A stretch of DNA of 64,000 bases from contig NZ_JAMGBG010000029.1 of the NCBI RefSeq assembly GCF_023516595.1, forward strand, positions 62,001-126,000, given 5' to 3'. The position numbers and the translations under genes are program-made. Below, in pieces: positions 16,944-29,032 of this stretch. This DNA comes from Streptomyces neyagawaensis (GTDB taxonomy: Bacteria; Actinomycetota; Actinomycetes; Streptomycetales; Streptomycetaceae). How positions within the stretch are numbered: the first letter of the stretch is position 1; each line of letters starts with the position of its first letter. Below the pieces are notes generated by a model that was given only the letters and a program-made list of their open reading frames with translations, was not told the origin of the DNA and did not search any database.

Positions 16944-18741
16944 GGTTCACCTCGGCGACTGGGTCGCCAACGGCGTGGAGTGGCTGCGCGTCCACCTCGG
17001 CTGGCTCTTCGACGCCGTCAAGACCGTCGTCGAGCACATGTACGACGGGGCGAACGCGGTGCTCACCGCGCCCGAGCCCCTGCTCCTCGCCGGTATTCTC
17101 GGCGTGCTCGCCCTGTGGCTGCGCGGTCCGCTGCCCGCCGTGCTTGCCTTCGCCGGCCTCGCGCTGATCGACTCGATCGAGCAGTGGGAGCCCGCGATGA
17201 ACTCGCTGGCGCTGGTCCTCGTCTCCTGCCTGATCATCTTCGCGCTCGCCGTGCCGATCGGAATCGCGGCGGCCCGCAGCCGCGCCGTCAGCGGCGCGGT
17301 GCGGCCGGTGCTCGACCTCATGCAGACCATGCCGGCGATGGTCTACCTCATCCCCGGCATCTTCTTCTTCGGTGTCGGCCCGGTGCCCGGCATGGTCGCC
17401 ACCATCGTGTTCGCGATGCCGCCCGCCGTACGCCTCACCGAGCTGGGCATCCGGCAGGTCGACGCGGAACTCGTCGAGGCCGCCGAGGCGTTCGGCACCC
17501 ACCCCCGCCGCACCCTGTGGCGCGTGCAGCTGCCGCTGGCGCTGCCCACGATCATGGCGGGCGTCAACCAGGTGATCATGCTGGCCCTGTCGATGGTCGT
17601 CATCGCGGGCATGGTCGGCGGTGGCGGCCTCGGCTCCACCGTGTACGACGGCATCAGCTCCGTCGACGTCGGCCTCGGCTTCGAGGGCGGTGTCGCCGTG
17701 GTCATCCTCGCGATCTACCTGGACCGGATGACCGGCGCCCTCAACCAGCGGGTGTCCCCGCTCGGCCGCCGCGCCCTCGCCAAGGCCGACGCGGCGCTCG
17801 GCGGCCCCCGCTTCCTCCGCTGGAAGCCGGCCACCCCCCTCGCCATGGTGGGCGTCCTCGTCCTCGCCCTGGTCGCCGGCGGCCTGAATGCCTTCGGCAG
17901 GGCCGACGAGGTGCCGAAGGTCACGGCGGACGTCGGCCACGGCCGCCCGGTCAGCATGGGCTACATCGACTGGCCCGAGGGCGTCGCCTCCACCTATCTG
18001 TGGAAGGAGATCCTCCAGCAGCGCGGGTTCACCCCCGAGGTGAAGTCGCTGGAGGTCGGCGCCCTCTACAACGGCCAGGCCCAGGGCAGCGTCGACATCC
18101 AGACCAACTCCTGGCTGCCGGCCACCCACGCGCCGTACTGGAAGAAGTACCGGGACCAGCTGGAGGACTACGGCGCCTGGTACGACCGGACCTCGCTGGA
18201 GATCGCCGTCCCCTCCTACGTCAAGGGCGTCAGGACGCTCGACGACCTCAAGGGGAAGGGCGGACTCTTCAAGGGGAAGATCTACGGCATCGAACCCGGC
18301 GCCGGCGAGACCAAGCTCTACGAGGACCAGGTTCAGAACGTGTATGGCCTCAAGGGCGAGTACCGGCTCGTCAAGTCCAACACCTCCGCCATGCTCGCCC
18401 AGTTGGACCGCGCGTACGCGAAGAAGGAGCCGATCGCGGTCTCCCTGTGGTCGCCGCACTGGGCGTACGACAAGTACCGGCTGACCAAGCTGGCCGACCC
18501 GAGGAAGGCCTTCGGCTCGGGCGACGGGATCCACACCCTCGGCCGCAAGGGCTTCGCCGCGAAGGAGCCGCGCGTCGCCCGGTGGCTCAAGGACTTCAAG
18601 CTCACCGAGGCACAGCTCACCGCCCTGGAGGGCGCCATCGAGGACGCCGGCAAGGGCCACCAGGAGGACGGCGTCAGGACCTGGCTGAGGAAGAACCCGG
18701 GGATCGTCGACAAGCTCGCCCCGGTAGGCGGGACCCGCTAG
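16936..18741 (+). CDS. Fused ABC permease/substrate-binding protein (ProW-OpuAC type)
   Basis: 601 aa. The first about 290 residues hold the transmembrane permease: PVLDLMQTMPAMVYLIPGIFFFGVGPVPG and the EAA loop (EAAEAFGTHPRRTLWRVQLPLALPTIMAG). One more membrane segment (about 302-318) leads to an extracellular OpuAC-type quaternary-amine-binding domain (VSMGYIDWPEGVASTYLWKEIL ... NSWLPATHAPYWKKY ... SLWSPHWAYDKYRL). The fusion places receptor and channel in one chain, as in OpuABC-type systems. GTG start overlapping the ATPase gene. A strong hairpin follows the stop. Confidence 0.92.
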   Translation: MPRVHLGDWVANGVEWLRVHLGWLFDAVKTVVEHMYDGANAVLTAPEPLLLAGILGVLALWLRGPLPAVLAFAGLALIDSIEQWEPAMNSLALVLVSCLIIFALAVPIGIAAARSRAVSGAVRPVLDLMQTMPAMVYLIPGIFFFGVGPVPGMVATIVFAMPPAVRLTELGIRQVDAELVEAAEAFGTHPRRTLWRVQLPLALPTIMAGVNQVIMLALSMVVIAGMVGGGGLGSTVYDGISSVDVGLGFEGGVAVVILAIYLDRMTGALNQRVSPLGRRALAKADAALGGPRFLRWKPATPLAMVGVLVLALVAGGLNAFGRADEVPKVTADVGHGRPVSMGYIDWPEGVASTYLWKEILQQRGFTPEVKSLEVGALYNGQAQGSVDIQTNSWLPATHAPYWKKYRDQLEDYGAWYDRTSLEIAVPSYVKGVRTLDDLKGKGGLFKGKIYGIEPGAGETKLYEDQVQNVYGLKGEYRLVKSNTSAMLAQLDRAYAKKEPIAVSLWSPHWAYDKYRLTKLADPRKAFGSGDGIHTLGRKGFAAKEPRVARWLKDFKLTEAQLTALEGAIEDAGKGHQEDGVRTWLRKNPGIVDKLAPVGGTR

Positions 18742-18800
18742 CCGACGAGCCGGATCGCCGAGGACCCTCCGGCAGGCGATCCGGACGTGACCGCCCCGCC

Positions 18801-18829
18801 CGCCCCGCCCGTGCCGAACGGGCGGGGCG
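18801..18829 (+). terminator. Terminator hairpin after the ProVWX operon
   Basis: CGCCCCGCCCG-TGCCGAA-CGGGCGGGGCG: 11 perfect pairs, 60 bp after the stop. No T-tract, as is usual in Streptomyces. Confidence 0.75.
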
Positions 18830-19258
18830 CTCACGTACTGGCGTACGGGAAAGATCCGGACAACCGCTCCGCGGCGCGCGGCCGGGCCGGGCTCGAACTC
18901 AGCGACCGGTACCGGCACTCGTGCGCGACCCAGCGTCAACTACGGTCCGGCTGACCGCCCCGACCGGTGACGGGGCGTGTCGAGGGGATCACACCGCGCG
19001 CCCGGACGGGCGGCCGGAGCGGCTCCCTCGCTGGCGTGAACTGTGAGCATGGCCCCTCACCGGGTTTACGGGGATGTGACGGGCGCGTGAAACGGTTTGC
19101 CGAACATGCGTAGGGTGCAGAGAACTCATCAGGAGAACCGCGCCGGATGAGTGCCGGGCCGTCGGCCATCCGTATTCGGAGCCGTGGGCGCCCCTCGGCC
19201 CGACCTGTGAACGAAGACCCCGGACCAAGAGCGACGAGCGAAGGAGGGAGCCGGAGCT
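18830..19258 (+). other. Intergenic region upstream of the XRE-cupin gene
   Basis: No supported gene in about 430 bp. It presumably holds the promoter of the XRE-cupin regulator; GAAGGAGGGAG at about 19240-19250 is its ribosome-binding site. No convincing operator palindrome was seen. Confidence 0.45.
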
Positions 19259-19837
19259 ATGGGCGACCACAAAGAGCAGCCCCTTCGGGTGGGTGCGGCC
19301 GTCCGGCGGCGGCGCCGGGCACTGGAGCTCACGCTCTCGGCCGTGGCCGAGCGCAGCGGCCTGTCGGTTCCCTTCCTCAGCCAGGTCGAGAACGAGCGGG
19401 CCCGCCCCAGCAAGCCCTCCCTGGAACGCATCGCGGACGCCCTGCGCACCACCGCCGTCGAACTGCTCGCCGCGGCCGACCCGGCGTGCAGCGTCGATGT
19501 CGTGCGCGCCGACGACGACTCCCTCACGCCCCCCGTCTCCCGCCCGCGCTCCCTGGTGCGTGGTCACCACCAGTTGCACGCCATGGAGTTCACCGGCGAC
19601 CACGACGAGGGCCGCGAGGTCCAGCACCGCAACGACGAGCTGATGTACGTCGTCGAGGGCGCCGTCGAGGTCGAGGCCGAGGGCCGCGCCCACCGGCTGG
19701 GGCGCGGCGACACGCTGTACATGTCCGGTGGCGTACGGCACCGCTGGCGGGCCACCGTTCCCGACACCCGTGTCGTCGTGGTCGCCGTCGCCGACCACAT
19801 CGAGGCGCTGGAGGACCGGCATCGCAGGGGGAAGTGA
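19259..19837 (+). CDS. XRE-family regulator with C-terminal cupin
   Basis: 192 aa. HTH at about residues 9-63 (LRVGAAVRRRRRALELTLSAVAERSGLSVPFLSQVENERARPSKPSLERIA), then a cupin-2 domain at about 105-180 (HRNDELMYVVEGAVEVEAEG ... RLGRGDTLYMSGGVRHRWRA). This PuuR/SinR-cupin architecture normally senses a small molecule and controls amine, amino acid or transporter genes. The next gene follows 4 bp later and is probably co-transcribed. Confidence 0.9.
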   Translation: MGDHKEQPLRVGAAVRRRRRALELTLSAVAERSGLSVPFLSQVENERARPSKPSLERIADALRTTAVELLAAADPACSVDVVRADDDSLTPPVSRPRSLVRGHHQLHAMEFTGDHDEGREVQHRNDELMYVVEGAVEVEAEGRAHRLGRGDTLYMSGGVRHRWRATVPDTRVVVVAVADHIEALEDRHRRGK

Positions 19838-20490
19838 CGCCGTGCCGCGCGTTGTCTCCCTCGTCCCGTCGCTGACCGAGGCCGTCGCGGTCACGCTCCC
19901 CGGCGCGCTGGTCGGCGCCACCGACTGGTGCGACCACCCGGGTGATCTGGACGTCGTACGGATCGGCGGCACCAAGAACCCCTCGGTCGACGCGATCGTG
20001 AAGCTCGCCCCCGACCTGGTCGTCGCCAACGAGGAGGAGAACCGCCCCGTCGACCTGACCGCCCTGCGCGAGGCGGGCGTCGAGGTCCTCGTGACCGAGG
20101 TGCGCGGCGTCCCCGAGGCCTTCACCGAACTGGACCGCCTCCTGCGTGCCTGCGGCGCCCGGTCCCGGCCCGGCTGGCTCGACGAGGCCGAGTCCGCGTG
20201 GACCCGGCTGCCGGACCCGGGCCGCCGGACGAGAGCCGTGGTGCCCATCTGGCGGCGGCCCTGGATGGTCCTCGGCCGGGACACCTTCGCCGGAGACGTC
20301 CTCGCCCGGCTCGGCGTGGACAACCTGTACGGCGGGCACGCCGAGCGCTACCCGAAGGTGCCCGTCGAGGAGCTGCGCGCCGCCGACCCCGAGGTCGTGG
20401 TCCTCCCCGACGAGCCGTACCGCTTCACCGCCGACGACGGCCCCGAGGCGTTCCCCGGCCTGCCGTGCGCGTTGCTGAGCGGCCGCCACC

Positions 20491-21831
<1,341 letters not shown>

Positions 21832-21901
21832 GAAGTGAGCGTCTCGCCGCCGGGGCGGGGCCACCAGGGAGTCCGTGTGTATGGGGACATAAGCTGGCGT
21901 T

Positions 21902-22834
21902 ATGAGTGAGCTGGAGGAGCCACGGGGCGGGCTGGCCCATCGGGTGCCGGATCTGGGGGCCCTCGAACTGCTGCTGGCCGTCGCCCGGCTGGGCTCGCTC
22001 GGGCGTGCGGCGCGGGAGCTGGGGATCACCCAGCCCGCCGCGAGCAGCCGGGTCCGCTCCATGGAGCGGCAGCTCGGCGTGGCCCTGGTCGACCGGTCGC
22101 CGCGCGGCTCCCGGCTCACCGACGCGGGGGCGCTGGTCACCGACTGGGCCCGGCGGATCGTGGAGGCGGCCGAGGCGTTCGACGTGGGCGCGCAGGCACT
22201 GCGGGACCGGCGGGACTCTCGGCTCCGGGTCGCCGCGAGCATGACCATCGCCGAGTATCTGCTGCCGGGGTGGCTGATCGCCCTGCGGGCCGAGCGGCCG
22301 GACACCGCGGTGTCGCTCCTCGCGGGCAACTCCACGATCGTCGCGGAGCGGCTGCTGGCGGACGAGGCGGACCTGGGGTTCGTGGAGGGGCCGACGGTGC
22401 CGACCGGGCTCGACGCGGTCGTGATAGCGCACGACCACCTGATCGTGGTGACGGCGCCCGGGCACCCATGGGCGCGTCGGCGCCGGCCGTTGGACGCGGC
22501 GGAGCTGGCGTCGACGCCGCTGATCCTGCGGGAGAAGGGGTCCGGGACACGGCAGGTGCTGGAGTCGGCGCTGGGCGGGCTCGCCCGGCCGCTGATCGAG
22601 CTGTCGTCCACCACGGCGGTCAAGTCGTCCGCGCTCAGCGGGGCCGGGCCGGCCGTTCTCAGCGAGCTGGCGCTGGGGGAGGAGCTGTCCGCCCGCCGGC
22701 TCGTCCGCATCCCTGTCGACGGGGTCCGCCTCCGCCGTGCGCTGCGGGCGGTCTGGCCGACGGGCCACCGGCCGGCGGGGCCGGCACGGGACCTGTTGGG
22801 GCTGACCCGGGGCGGCACGTCGGCCGCCGACTGA
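21902..22834 (+). CDS. LysR-family regulator, probably of the divergent TDT transporter
   Basis: 310 aa. N-terminal HTH at about 18-77 (GALELLLAVARLGSLGRAARELGITQPAASSRVRSMERQLGVALVDRSPRGSRLTDAG), then a periplasmic-binding-like effector domain (LRVAASMTIAEYLLPGWLIALR ... LGFVEGPTVPTGLDAVVIAHDHLIVVTAPGHPW). The short 70-bp divergent spacer with the TDT transporter points to local regulation. A terminator hairpin follows. Confidence 0.92.
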   Translation: MSELEEPRGGLAHRVPDLGALELLLAVARLGSLGRAARELGITQPAASSRVRSMERQLGVALVDRSPRGSRLTDAGALVTDWARRIVEAAEAFDVGAQALRDRRDSRLRVAASMTIAEYLLPGWLIALRAERPDTAVSLLAGNSTIVAERLLADEADLGFVEGPTVPTGLDAVVIAHDHLIVVTAPGHPWARRRRPLDAAELASTPLILREKGSGTRQVLESALGGLARPLIELSSTTAVKSSALSGAGPAVLSELALGEELSARRLVRIPVDGVRLRRALRAVWPTGHRPAGPARDLLGLTRGGTSAAD

Positions 22835-22840
22835 CGGTGA

Positions 22841-22866
22841 AATGCCGTGGGCGTAGCCCCGGCATT
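22841..22866 (+). terminator. Terminator hairpin of the LysR gene
   Basis: AATGCCG-T-GGGC-GTA-GCCC-CGGCATT, just after the stop codon: seven outer and four inner pairs with a single unpaired T. Confidence 0.8.
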
Positions 22867-23068
22867 TCAGGGGCGCGGGGAAGTGCGCGACCAGCCACGA
22901 CCGGCCTGCGGCGGACAGCCGACCTCATCCGCCGGGTGGACGGGCGCAGCCGCGAGGCACTGCGCCTTTGACCCCGTGGGGCCGGTCCTGTGTCGACCGC
23001 GGGTGCGTCGTGGCTTGTCGCGCAGTTCCCCGCGCCCCTGGATGCCCCGGGCTTCGCCCCGGGACATC
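22862..23068. repeat. Inverted pair of the dispersed intergenic repeat
   Basis: Two copies of the 23-bp core face each other: 22869-22891 (minus orientation, one mismatch) and 23017-23039 (plus, exact). The match extends to about 40 bp per arm (22862-22901 and 23007-23045), ending in GTCGTGGC. A hairpin, ATGCCCCGGGC-TTC-GCCCCGGGACAT, follows at 23043-23068. The 105 bp between the arms hold no gene. Confidence 0.8.
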
Positions 23069-23124
23069 CAGCCCCTCGGCGTCCCAGGCCCTCGGCGTCC
23101 CTGGCTCTCCGCGGCCGTCCGCCG

Positions 23125-23808
23125 TCAGGACGCTGCCCGGACGAGCGCGCGCATCACTCCCAGGTCCTCGCCCATCTCGGGGTGCCACTGGACGCCCAGG
23201 ACCCACGCGGGGGCCGGCAGTTCGACCGCCTCCACCGTGCCGTCGTCCGTGGTGAACGCCGACGCCACCAGGCCCTCTCCGAGGCGGTCCACGGCCTGGT
23301 GGTGGTACGTCGGCACATCGGCCTCCTCGGGTGCGATCTCCGCGTAACGGGTCCCCGGCACCGGCTTCACGGAGTGACGGCCGAAGACCCCCACCCCGGC
23401 CACATGCCCGTCGATGTGCTGGACGAGCGTGCCGCCGAGCGCCACGTTCAGCAGCTGCATACCCCGGCAGATGCCCAGCAGAGGCGTCCCGGCCGCCAGG
23501 GCCGCGTGGATCAGGGCCAGCTCCCAGGCGTCCCGCGCGGGCGCGGGAGGCCCACAGCGCGGGGAGCGCTCCGCGCCGTAGTGGACGGGGTCCACGTCGG
23601 GGCCGCCCGCGATGACCAGGCCGTCGACACGGGCCACCGCCGCGGCGGCGTACGACGGGTCGTCCGGCGGCAGCATCGCGGCGACGCCGCCCGCCGCCTG
23701 CACGAGCCGGGGGTAGCCGACCGGCAGCAACGCGGCCTCCAGCTCCCAGACGCCCCAGCGCGCGCCGGACTCCAGATACGTACTCACACCGATCAACGGC
23801 CTGGTCAC
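23125..23808 (-). CDS. Gamma-glutamyl-GABA hydrolase-like class I glutamine amidotransferase (PuuD family)
   Basis: 227 aa. Nucleophile Cys114 sits in GICRGMQLLN, and the His209/Glu211 pair in VQWHPE, completing the class I GATase catalytic triad. DGLVIAGGPDVDPVHYG and HHQAVDRLGEGL are peptidase C26/PuuD signatures. Such enzymes hydrolyse gamma-glutamyl amides to free glutamate after the amine part has been oxidised. It lies 47 bp downstream of the permease, in the half of the locus opposite the GlnA4-like ligase, so it probably removes the glutamyl group at the end of the pathway (inference). Confidence 0.9.
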   Translation of the reverse strand: MTRPLIGVSTYLESGARWGVWELEAALLPVGYPRLVQAAGGVAAMLPPDDPSYAAAAVARVDGLVIAGGPDVDPVHYGAERSPRCGPPAPARDAWELALIHAALAAGTPLLGICRGMQLLNVALGGTLVQHIDGHVAGVGVFGRHSVKPVPGTRYAEIAPEEADVPTYHHQAVDRLGEGLVASAFTTDDGTVEAVELPAPAWVLGVQWHPEMGEDLGVMRALVRAAS

Positions 23809-23855
23809 ACGTGCTCCTGACTGATGAAATGCGTGGAACTGCGGGACGGAACGCG

Positions 23856-25295
<1,440 letters not shown>

Positions 25296-25311
25296 GGGCA
25301 CTCTCCCCACT

Positions 25312-25335
25312 CAAAGGAATGGATCCATACCTTTG
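25312..25335. promoter_or_regulatory. 24-bp palindrome upstream of the amine permease, probable GntR operator
   Basis: CAAAGGAATGGA-TCCATACCTTTG, symmetric except for one mismatched pair. It lies 17 bp upstream of the permease ATG and shares AAAGGNNNNGGNNNATACCTT with the element at 26190-26210. Confidence 0.75.
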
Positions 25336-25420
25336 TGGGGTCGGTGGCCGAAAAGCAATACCCCTGCGTTAAGCGGCCGTAAATCCGTGTCCGTCGGGCC
25401 TGCCCGCAGGGCCCCGGGTC

Positions 25421-26167
25421 TCACCCGAGGAAGCCGCGCAGCAGGGCCGCCGTGCCCGCGCAGTGCTCCCGCATGATCTCCCGTGCCGCCTCGGCGTCCT
25501 CGTCGAGCACCGCCTCCACCAGGATCGTGTGCTGCTGCTGCGAGTGCTCCAGGTTGCGCACCAGCAGGGGGATGCAGTCGAGCAGGTCGTTCACCCCGGC
25601 GCGCACACCGGCGTACTGGGCGGCGAGCGAAGGGGAGCCGGACAGCTCGGCGAGGGTCAGGTGGAACAGGGTGTCCAGGCGGCGGTACTCCGCGAGCGGC
25701 GCGTCACGGGTCCGGGACAGGGCCGTACGCAGCCGCTCGGCCTGCTCGTCGGTCAGGCTGTGCGCCGCGCACAGCCCCGCCGCGCCCACCTCCAGCACCT
25801 CGCGGAAGCGCAGCGTGTCCTCGACGTCGATGTCCTTCAGCCGCCGGCGCAGTTCGTCCTCGCCCGGGGTCTCGGCGCGCGGCAGCACGAACGTTCCTCC
25901 GTAGCGCCCGCGCCGCGCCTCGACCAACCCCTGATCCTGCAGCACCTTCAGGACCTCGCGCAGCGTCACCCGGCTGATCCCGAGCCGTTCGGCCAGGTCG
26001 CGCTCGGCCGGCAGGCGCTCGCCGCCCGGCACCAGGCCGAGCCGGACCACCTGGAGGATCTGCTCCAGGGCCTCCTCGAAGCCGTTGCCCGCCCGCACCG
26101 GACGCAGTACGGACGCCAGCCGGTCGTCGGCCCACGGACTCTCTGGTCCCGCCCCTGTCCGCGACAT
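25421..26167 (-). CDS. GntR-family regulator (FadR/FCD subfamily) of the amine locus
   Basis: 248 aa. Winged HTH at about 25-95 (EEALEQILQVVRLGLVPGGERLPAERDLAERLGISRVTLREVLKVLQDQGLVEARRGRYGGTFV), then an all-helical FCD effector domain (DTLRFREVLEVGAAGLCAAHSLT ... LDTLFHLTLAELSGS) with metal/ligand-binding His residues. It lies between the permease-hydrolase half and the glnA4-aldh-sdr half, with operator-like palindromes on both sides. It therefore most likely represses both halves and itself until the amine appears. GGAAGGGGG supports the ATG at 26167. Confidence 0.9.
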   Translation of the reverse strand: MSRTGAGPESPWADDRLASVLRPVRAGNGFEEALEQILQVVRLGLVPGGERLPAERDLAERLGISRVTLREVLKVLQDQGLVEARRGRYGGTFVLPRAETPGEDELRRRLKDIDVEDTLRFREVLEVGAAGLCAAHSLTDEQAERLRTALSRTRDAPLAEYRRLDTLFHLTLAELSGSPSLAAQYAGVRAGVNDLLDCIPLLVRNLEHSQQQHTILVEAVLDEDAEAAREIMREHCAGTAALLRGFLG

Positions 26168-26189
26168 GTGGCGGTACCCCCTTCCCATA

Positions 26190-26210
26190 AAAGGTTCCGG
26201 GTAATACCTT
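26190..26210. promoter_or_regulatory. Second GntR operator-like element between gntR and the glnA4-like gene
   Basis: AAAGGTTCCG-GGTAATACCTT, an imperfect palindrome with AAGGT/ACCTT arms. It matches the permease element at both ends over 21 bp. It lies within 25 bp of the gntR start and 43 bp of the glnA4-like start, suited to dual control. Confidence 0.7.
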
Positions 26211-26252
26211 ATGGCTCCCGGATGGCCGAAGAAGCCCCTAGGAGGCTTTCCC

Positions 26253-27611
26253 GTGGCAGACCGCACACCCCCGCTCTCCGTCGAGGAACTGCACACCCTC
26301 GTCGCCGGCGGCGAGATCGATACTGTCGTCCTGGCCTTCCCCGACATGCAAGGGCGGCTCCAGGGCAAGCGGTTCGCCGCACGCTTCTTCCTGGACGAGG
26401 TACTCGCCCACGGCACCGAGGGCTGCAACTACCTCCTCGCCGTCGACACCGAGATGAACACCGTCGACGGCTACGCGATGTCCTCCTGGGACCGGGGCTA
26501 CGGCGACTTCGCCATGCACCCGGACCTGTCCACCCTGCGCCGGGTGCCCTGGAACGAGGGCACGGCCATGCTGATCGCCGATCTCGCGTGGAACGACGGC
26601 TCGCCGGTCGTCGCCGCCCCCCGCCAGATCCTCCGCCGTCAGCTGGAGCGCCTCGCCGAACTGGGCTACACCGCCAAGGTCGGCACGGAGCTGGAGTTCA
26701 TCGTCTTCAAGGACACCTACGAGCAGGCCTGGGACGCCGGGTACAAGGGCCTCACCCCGGCCAACCAGTACAACATCGACTACTCGGTCCTCGGCACCGG
26801 CCGTATCGAGCCCCTCCTCAGGAGGATCCGCAACGAGATGGCGGCCGCCGGGCTGACCGTCGAGTCCGCCAAGGGCGAGTGCAACCCCGGCCAGCACGAG
26901 ATCGCCTTCAAGTACGACGACGCCCTGGTCACCTGCGACCAGCACGCCATCTACAAGACCGGCGCCAAGGAGATCGCCTCCCAGGAGGGCGTCTCCCTCA
27001 CCTTCATGGCCAAGTACAACGAACGTGAGGGCAACTCCTGTCACATCCACCTGTCCCTCGCGGACGCCGACGGCGCCAACGTGATGGCCGACGGCCACGG
27101 GATGTCGCAGGTCATGCGGCACTTCCTCGCCGGCCAGCTCGCCGCCCTCCGTGACTTCTCGCTGCTCTACGCGCCCAACATCAACTCCTACAAGCGGTTC
27201 CAGCCGGGCTCCTTCGCCCCCACCGCCGTCGCCTGGGGCCACGACAACCGGACCTGCGCCCTCAGGGTCGTCGGCCACGGCCGCTCCATGCGGTTCGAGA
27301 ACCGGCTCCCCGGCGGCGACGTCAACCCGCACCTCGCCGTCGCCGGGCTCGTCGCGGCCGGACTGTACGGCATCGAACAGAAGCTGGAACTGCCGGACGT
27401 GTGCGAGGGCAACGCCTACACCGGCGACTACGCCCATGTGCCGACCACCCTGCGCGAGGCCGCCGAGCTGTGGGCCAACAGCCCCATCGCCAAGGCCGCC
27501 TTCGGCGACGAGGTCGTCGCCCACTACCTCAACATGGCGCGGGTCGAGCTGGCCGCCTTCGACGCCGCCGTCACCGACTGGGAGCTGCGCCGCTCCTTCG
27601 AACGCCTGTGA
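26253..27611 (+). CDS. glnA4: Glutamine synthetase-like gamma-glutamyl-amine ligase (GlnA4 type)
   Basis: 452 aa. It has the glutamine synthetase fold: FPDMQGRLQGKRF in the beta-grasp part, KVGTELEFIVF and GECNPGQHEIAFKYDDAL (metal-binding Glu residues), SCHIHLSL, NINSYKRFQPGSFAPTAVAWGHDNRTCALRV and RFENRLPGGDVNPHLAVA. The context (amine permease, aldehyde dehydrogenase, PuuD-like hydrolase, FadR-type regulator) and synteny point to the Streptomyces GlnA4, which makes gamma-glutamylethanolamide, rather than ammonia-assimilating GlnA or polyamine-specific GlnA3. The specificity is inference. The GTG at 26253 is chosen for its AGGAGG at 8 nt; the frame is open to 26211, inside the operator. Confidence 0.85.
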   Translation: MADRTPPLSVEELHTLVAGGEIDTVVLAFPDMQGRLQGKRFAARFFLDEVLAHGTEGCNYLLAVDTEMNTVDGYAMSSWDRGYGDFAMHPDLSTLRRVPWNEGTAMLIADLAWNDGSPVVAAPRQILRRQLERLAELGYTAKVGTELEFIVFKDTYEQAWDAGYKGLTPANQYNIDYSVLGTGRIEPLLRRIRNEMAAAGLTVESAKGECNPGQHEIAFKYDDALVTCDQHAIYKTGAKEIASQEGVSLTFMAKYNEREGNSCHIHLSLADADGANVMADGHGMSQVMRHFLAGQLAALRDFSLLYAPNINSYKRFQPGSFAPTAVAWGHDNRTCALRVVGHGRSMRFENRLPGGDVNPHLAVAGLVAAGLYGIEQKLELPDVCEGNAYTGDYAHVPTTLREAAELWANSPIAKAAFGDEVVAHYLNMARVELAAFDAAVTDWELRRSFERL

Positions 27612-27637
27612 ACCACGCCCCGCGGAAAGGCCCTTAC

Positions 27638-29032
27638 TTGTCCGGACAGTCCCCGCAGTACGAGCAGCAGCTCCAGGTACTGAACCCCGCCACCGAGGAG
27701 GTCGTCGCCACCGTCCCCGCCGCCACCCCGGCGGACGTCGACGCGGCCGTCTCCCTGGCGACGAAGGCCCAGCGGGCCTGGGCCGCGCTGGCCCCCGCCG
27801 ACCGGGCCCGGCTGCTGCGCCGGTTCGCCGTCACCGTGGACGAGCACCTGGAGGAGCTGGCCCTCCTGGAGGTCCGCGAGGCCGGGCACACCATCGGCAA
27901 CGCCCGCTGGGAAGCCGGCAACGTCCGAGACCTGCTCGACTACGCGGCCGGCGGCGTCGAACGCCTCACCGGACGGCAGATCCCCGTCCCCGGCGGCCTC
28001 GACGTCACCATCCTCGAACCCCTCGGCGTGGTCGGCGTGATCGCCCCCTGGAACTTCCCGATGCCCATCGCGGCCTGGGGCGTCGCCCCCGCGCTCGCGG
28101 CGGGCAACGCGGTGCTCCTCAAACCGGCCGAGACCACCCCGCTCACCGCCCTCCGCCTCGCGGAGCTGGCACGTGAGGCGGGACTCCCCGAGGGCCTGTT
28201 CCAGGTGCTGCCCGGACACGGCGCCGTCACGGGCAACGCCCTCGTCGAACACCCCGGCGTCGCGAAGATCGTCTTCACCGGTTCGACGGCCGTGGGCAAG
28301 CAGGTGCTGGCCAAGGGCTCGGCGCTCCTCAAGCGCGTCACGCTCGAACTCGGCGGCAAGAGCCCCAACATCGTCTTCGCCGACTCCGACCTCGAAGCCG
28401 CCGCGGCCGCCGCCCCCATGTCGTTCCTCGACAACTCCGGCCAGGACTGCTGCGCCCGCACCCGCATCCTCGTGCAGCGCTCCGTCCACGACCGCTTCCT
28501 CGACCTGCTCGCCCCCGGCATCGAGTCGGTCCGCGTCGGCGACCCGGCCGACGAGGCCACCCAGATGGGCCCGCTGATCTCCGCCGTCCAGCTCGACCGC
28601 GTCCGCGCCTACGTCGACCCGGACGCGCCCGGCATCCGCGGCAAGGCCCCCGAGGGCCCCGGCTTCTGGTTCCCGCCGACCGTCCTCACCGGTGTCGAAC
28701 CGCACGCGCGCGTGGCCGCCGAGGAGGTCTTCGGCCCGGTCGCCGTCGTCCTCCCCTTCGACGACGAGGCCGACGCGATCCGCCTCGCCAACGACACCCC
28801 GTACGGCCTCTCCGGCTCCATCTGGACCCGGGACGTCGGCCGTGCCCTGCGCGTCTCGCAGGCCGTCCGCGCGGGCAACCTGTCCGTCAACTCCCACTCC
28901 AGCGTCCGCTACTGGACACCCTTCGGCGGCTTCAAGCAGTCCGGAATCGGCCGCGAACTCGGCCCGGACGCCCTGACCGCCTTCACCGAAACCAAGAACG
29001 TCTTCATCAGCACGGAGGGCCCCGCACTGTGA
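27638..29032 (+). CDS. NAD(P)-dependent aldehyde dehydrogenase of the amine pathway
   Basis: About 464 aa. PWNFPMPIAAWGVAPALAAGNAVLLKPAETTPLTA, FTGSTAVGK, catalytic Glu in LELGGKSPN (about 237) and catalytic Cys in NSGQDCCARTR (about 270), then EEVFGPVAVVLPF and SSVRYWTPFGGFKQSGIGRELG. It is a complete ALDH, likely oxidising the gamma-glutamyl aldehyde formed after the ligase step. The start is uncertain: TTG 27638 has GGAAAGG at 7 nt, while GTG 27608 overlaps the glnA4-like stop without an SD. It overlaps the SDR gene by 4 nt (GTGA). Confidence 0.9.
   Translation: MSGQSPQYEQQLQVLNPATEEVVATVPAATPADVDAAVSLATKAQRAWAALAPADRARLLRRFAVTVDEHLEELALLEVREAGHTIGNARWEAGNVRDLLDYAAGGVERLTGRQIPVPGGLDVTILEPLGVVGVIAPWNFPMPIAAWGVAPALAAGNAVLLKPAETTPLTALRLAELAREAGLPEGLFQVLPGHGAVTGNALVEHPGVAKIVFTGSTAVGKQVLAKGSALLKRVTLELGGKSPNIVFADSDLEAAAAAAPMSFLDNSGQDCCARTRILVQRSVHDRFLDLLAPGIESVRVGDPADEATQMGPLISAVQLDRVRAYVDPDAPGIRGKAPEGPGFWFPPTVLTGVEPHARVAAEEVFGPVAVVLPFDDEADAIRLANDTPYGLSGSIWTRDVGRALRVSQAVRAGNLSVNSHSSVRYWTPFGGFKQSGIGRELGPDALTAFTETKNVFISTEGPAL

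Noticed and set aside
16564..18939. 791-codon frame on the minus strand opposite the ABC transporter
   Set aside because: It mirrors the plus-strand genes, which have full Walker, signature and OpuAC motifs. The mirror frame is His/Asp/Gly-rich with no family signature.
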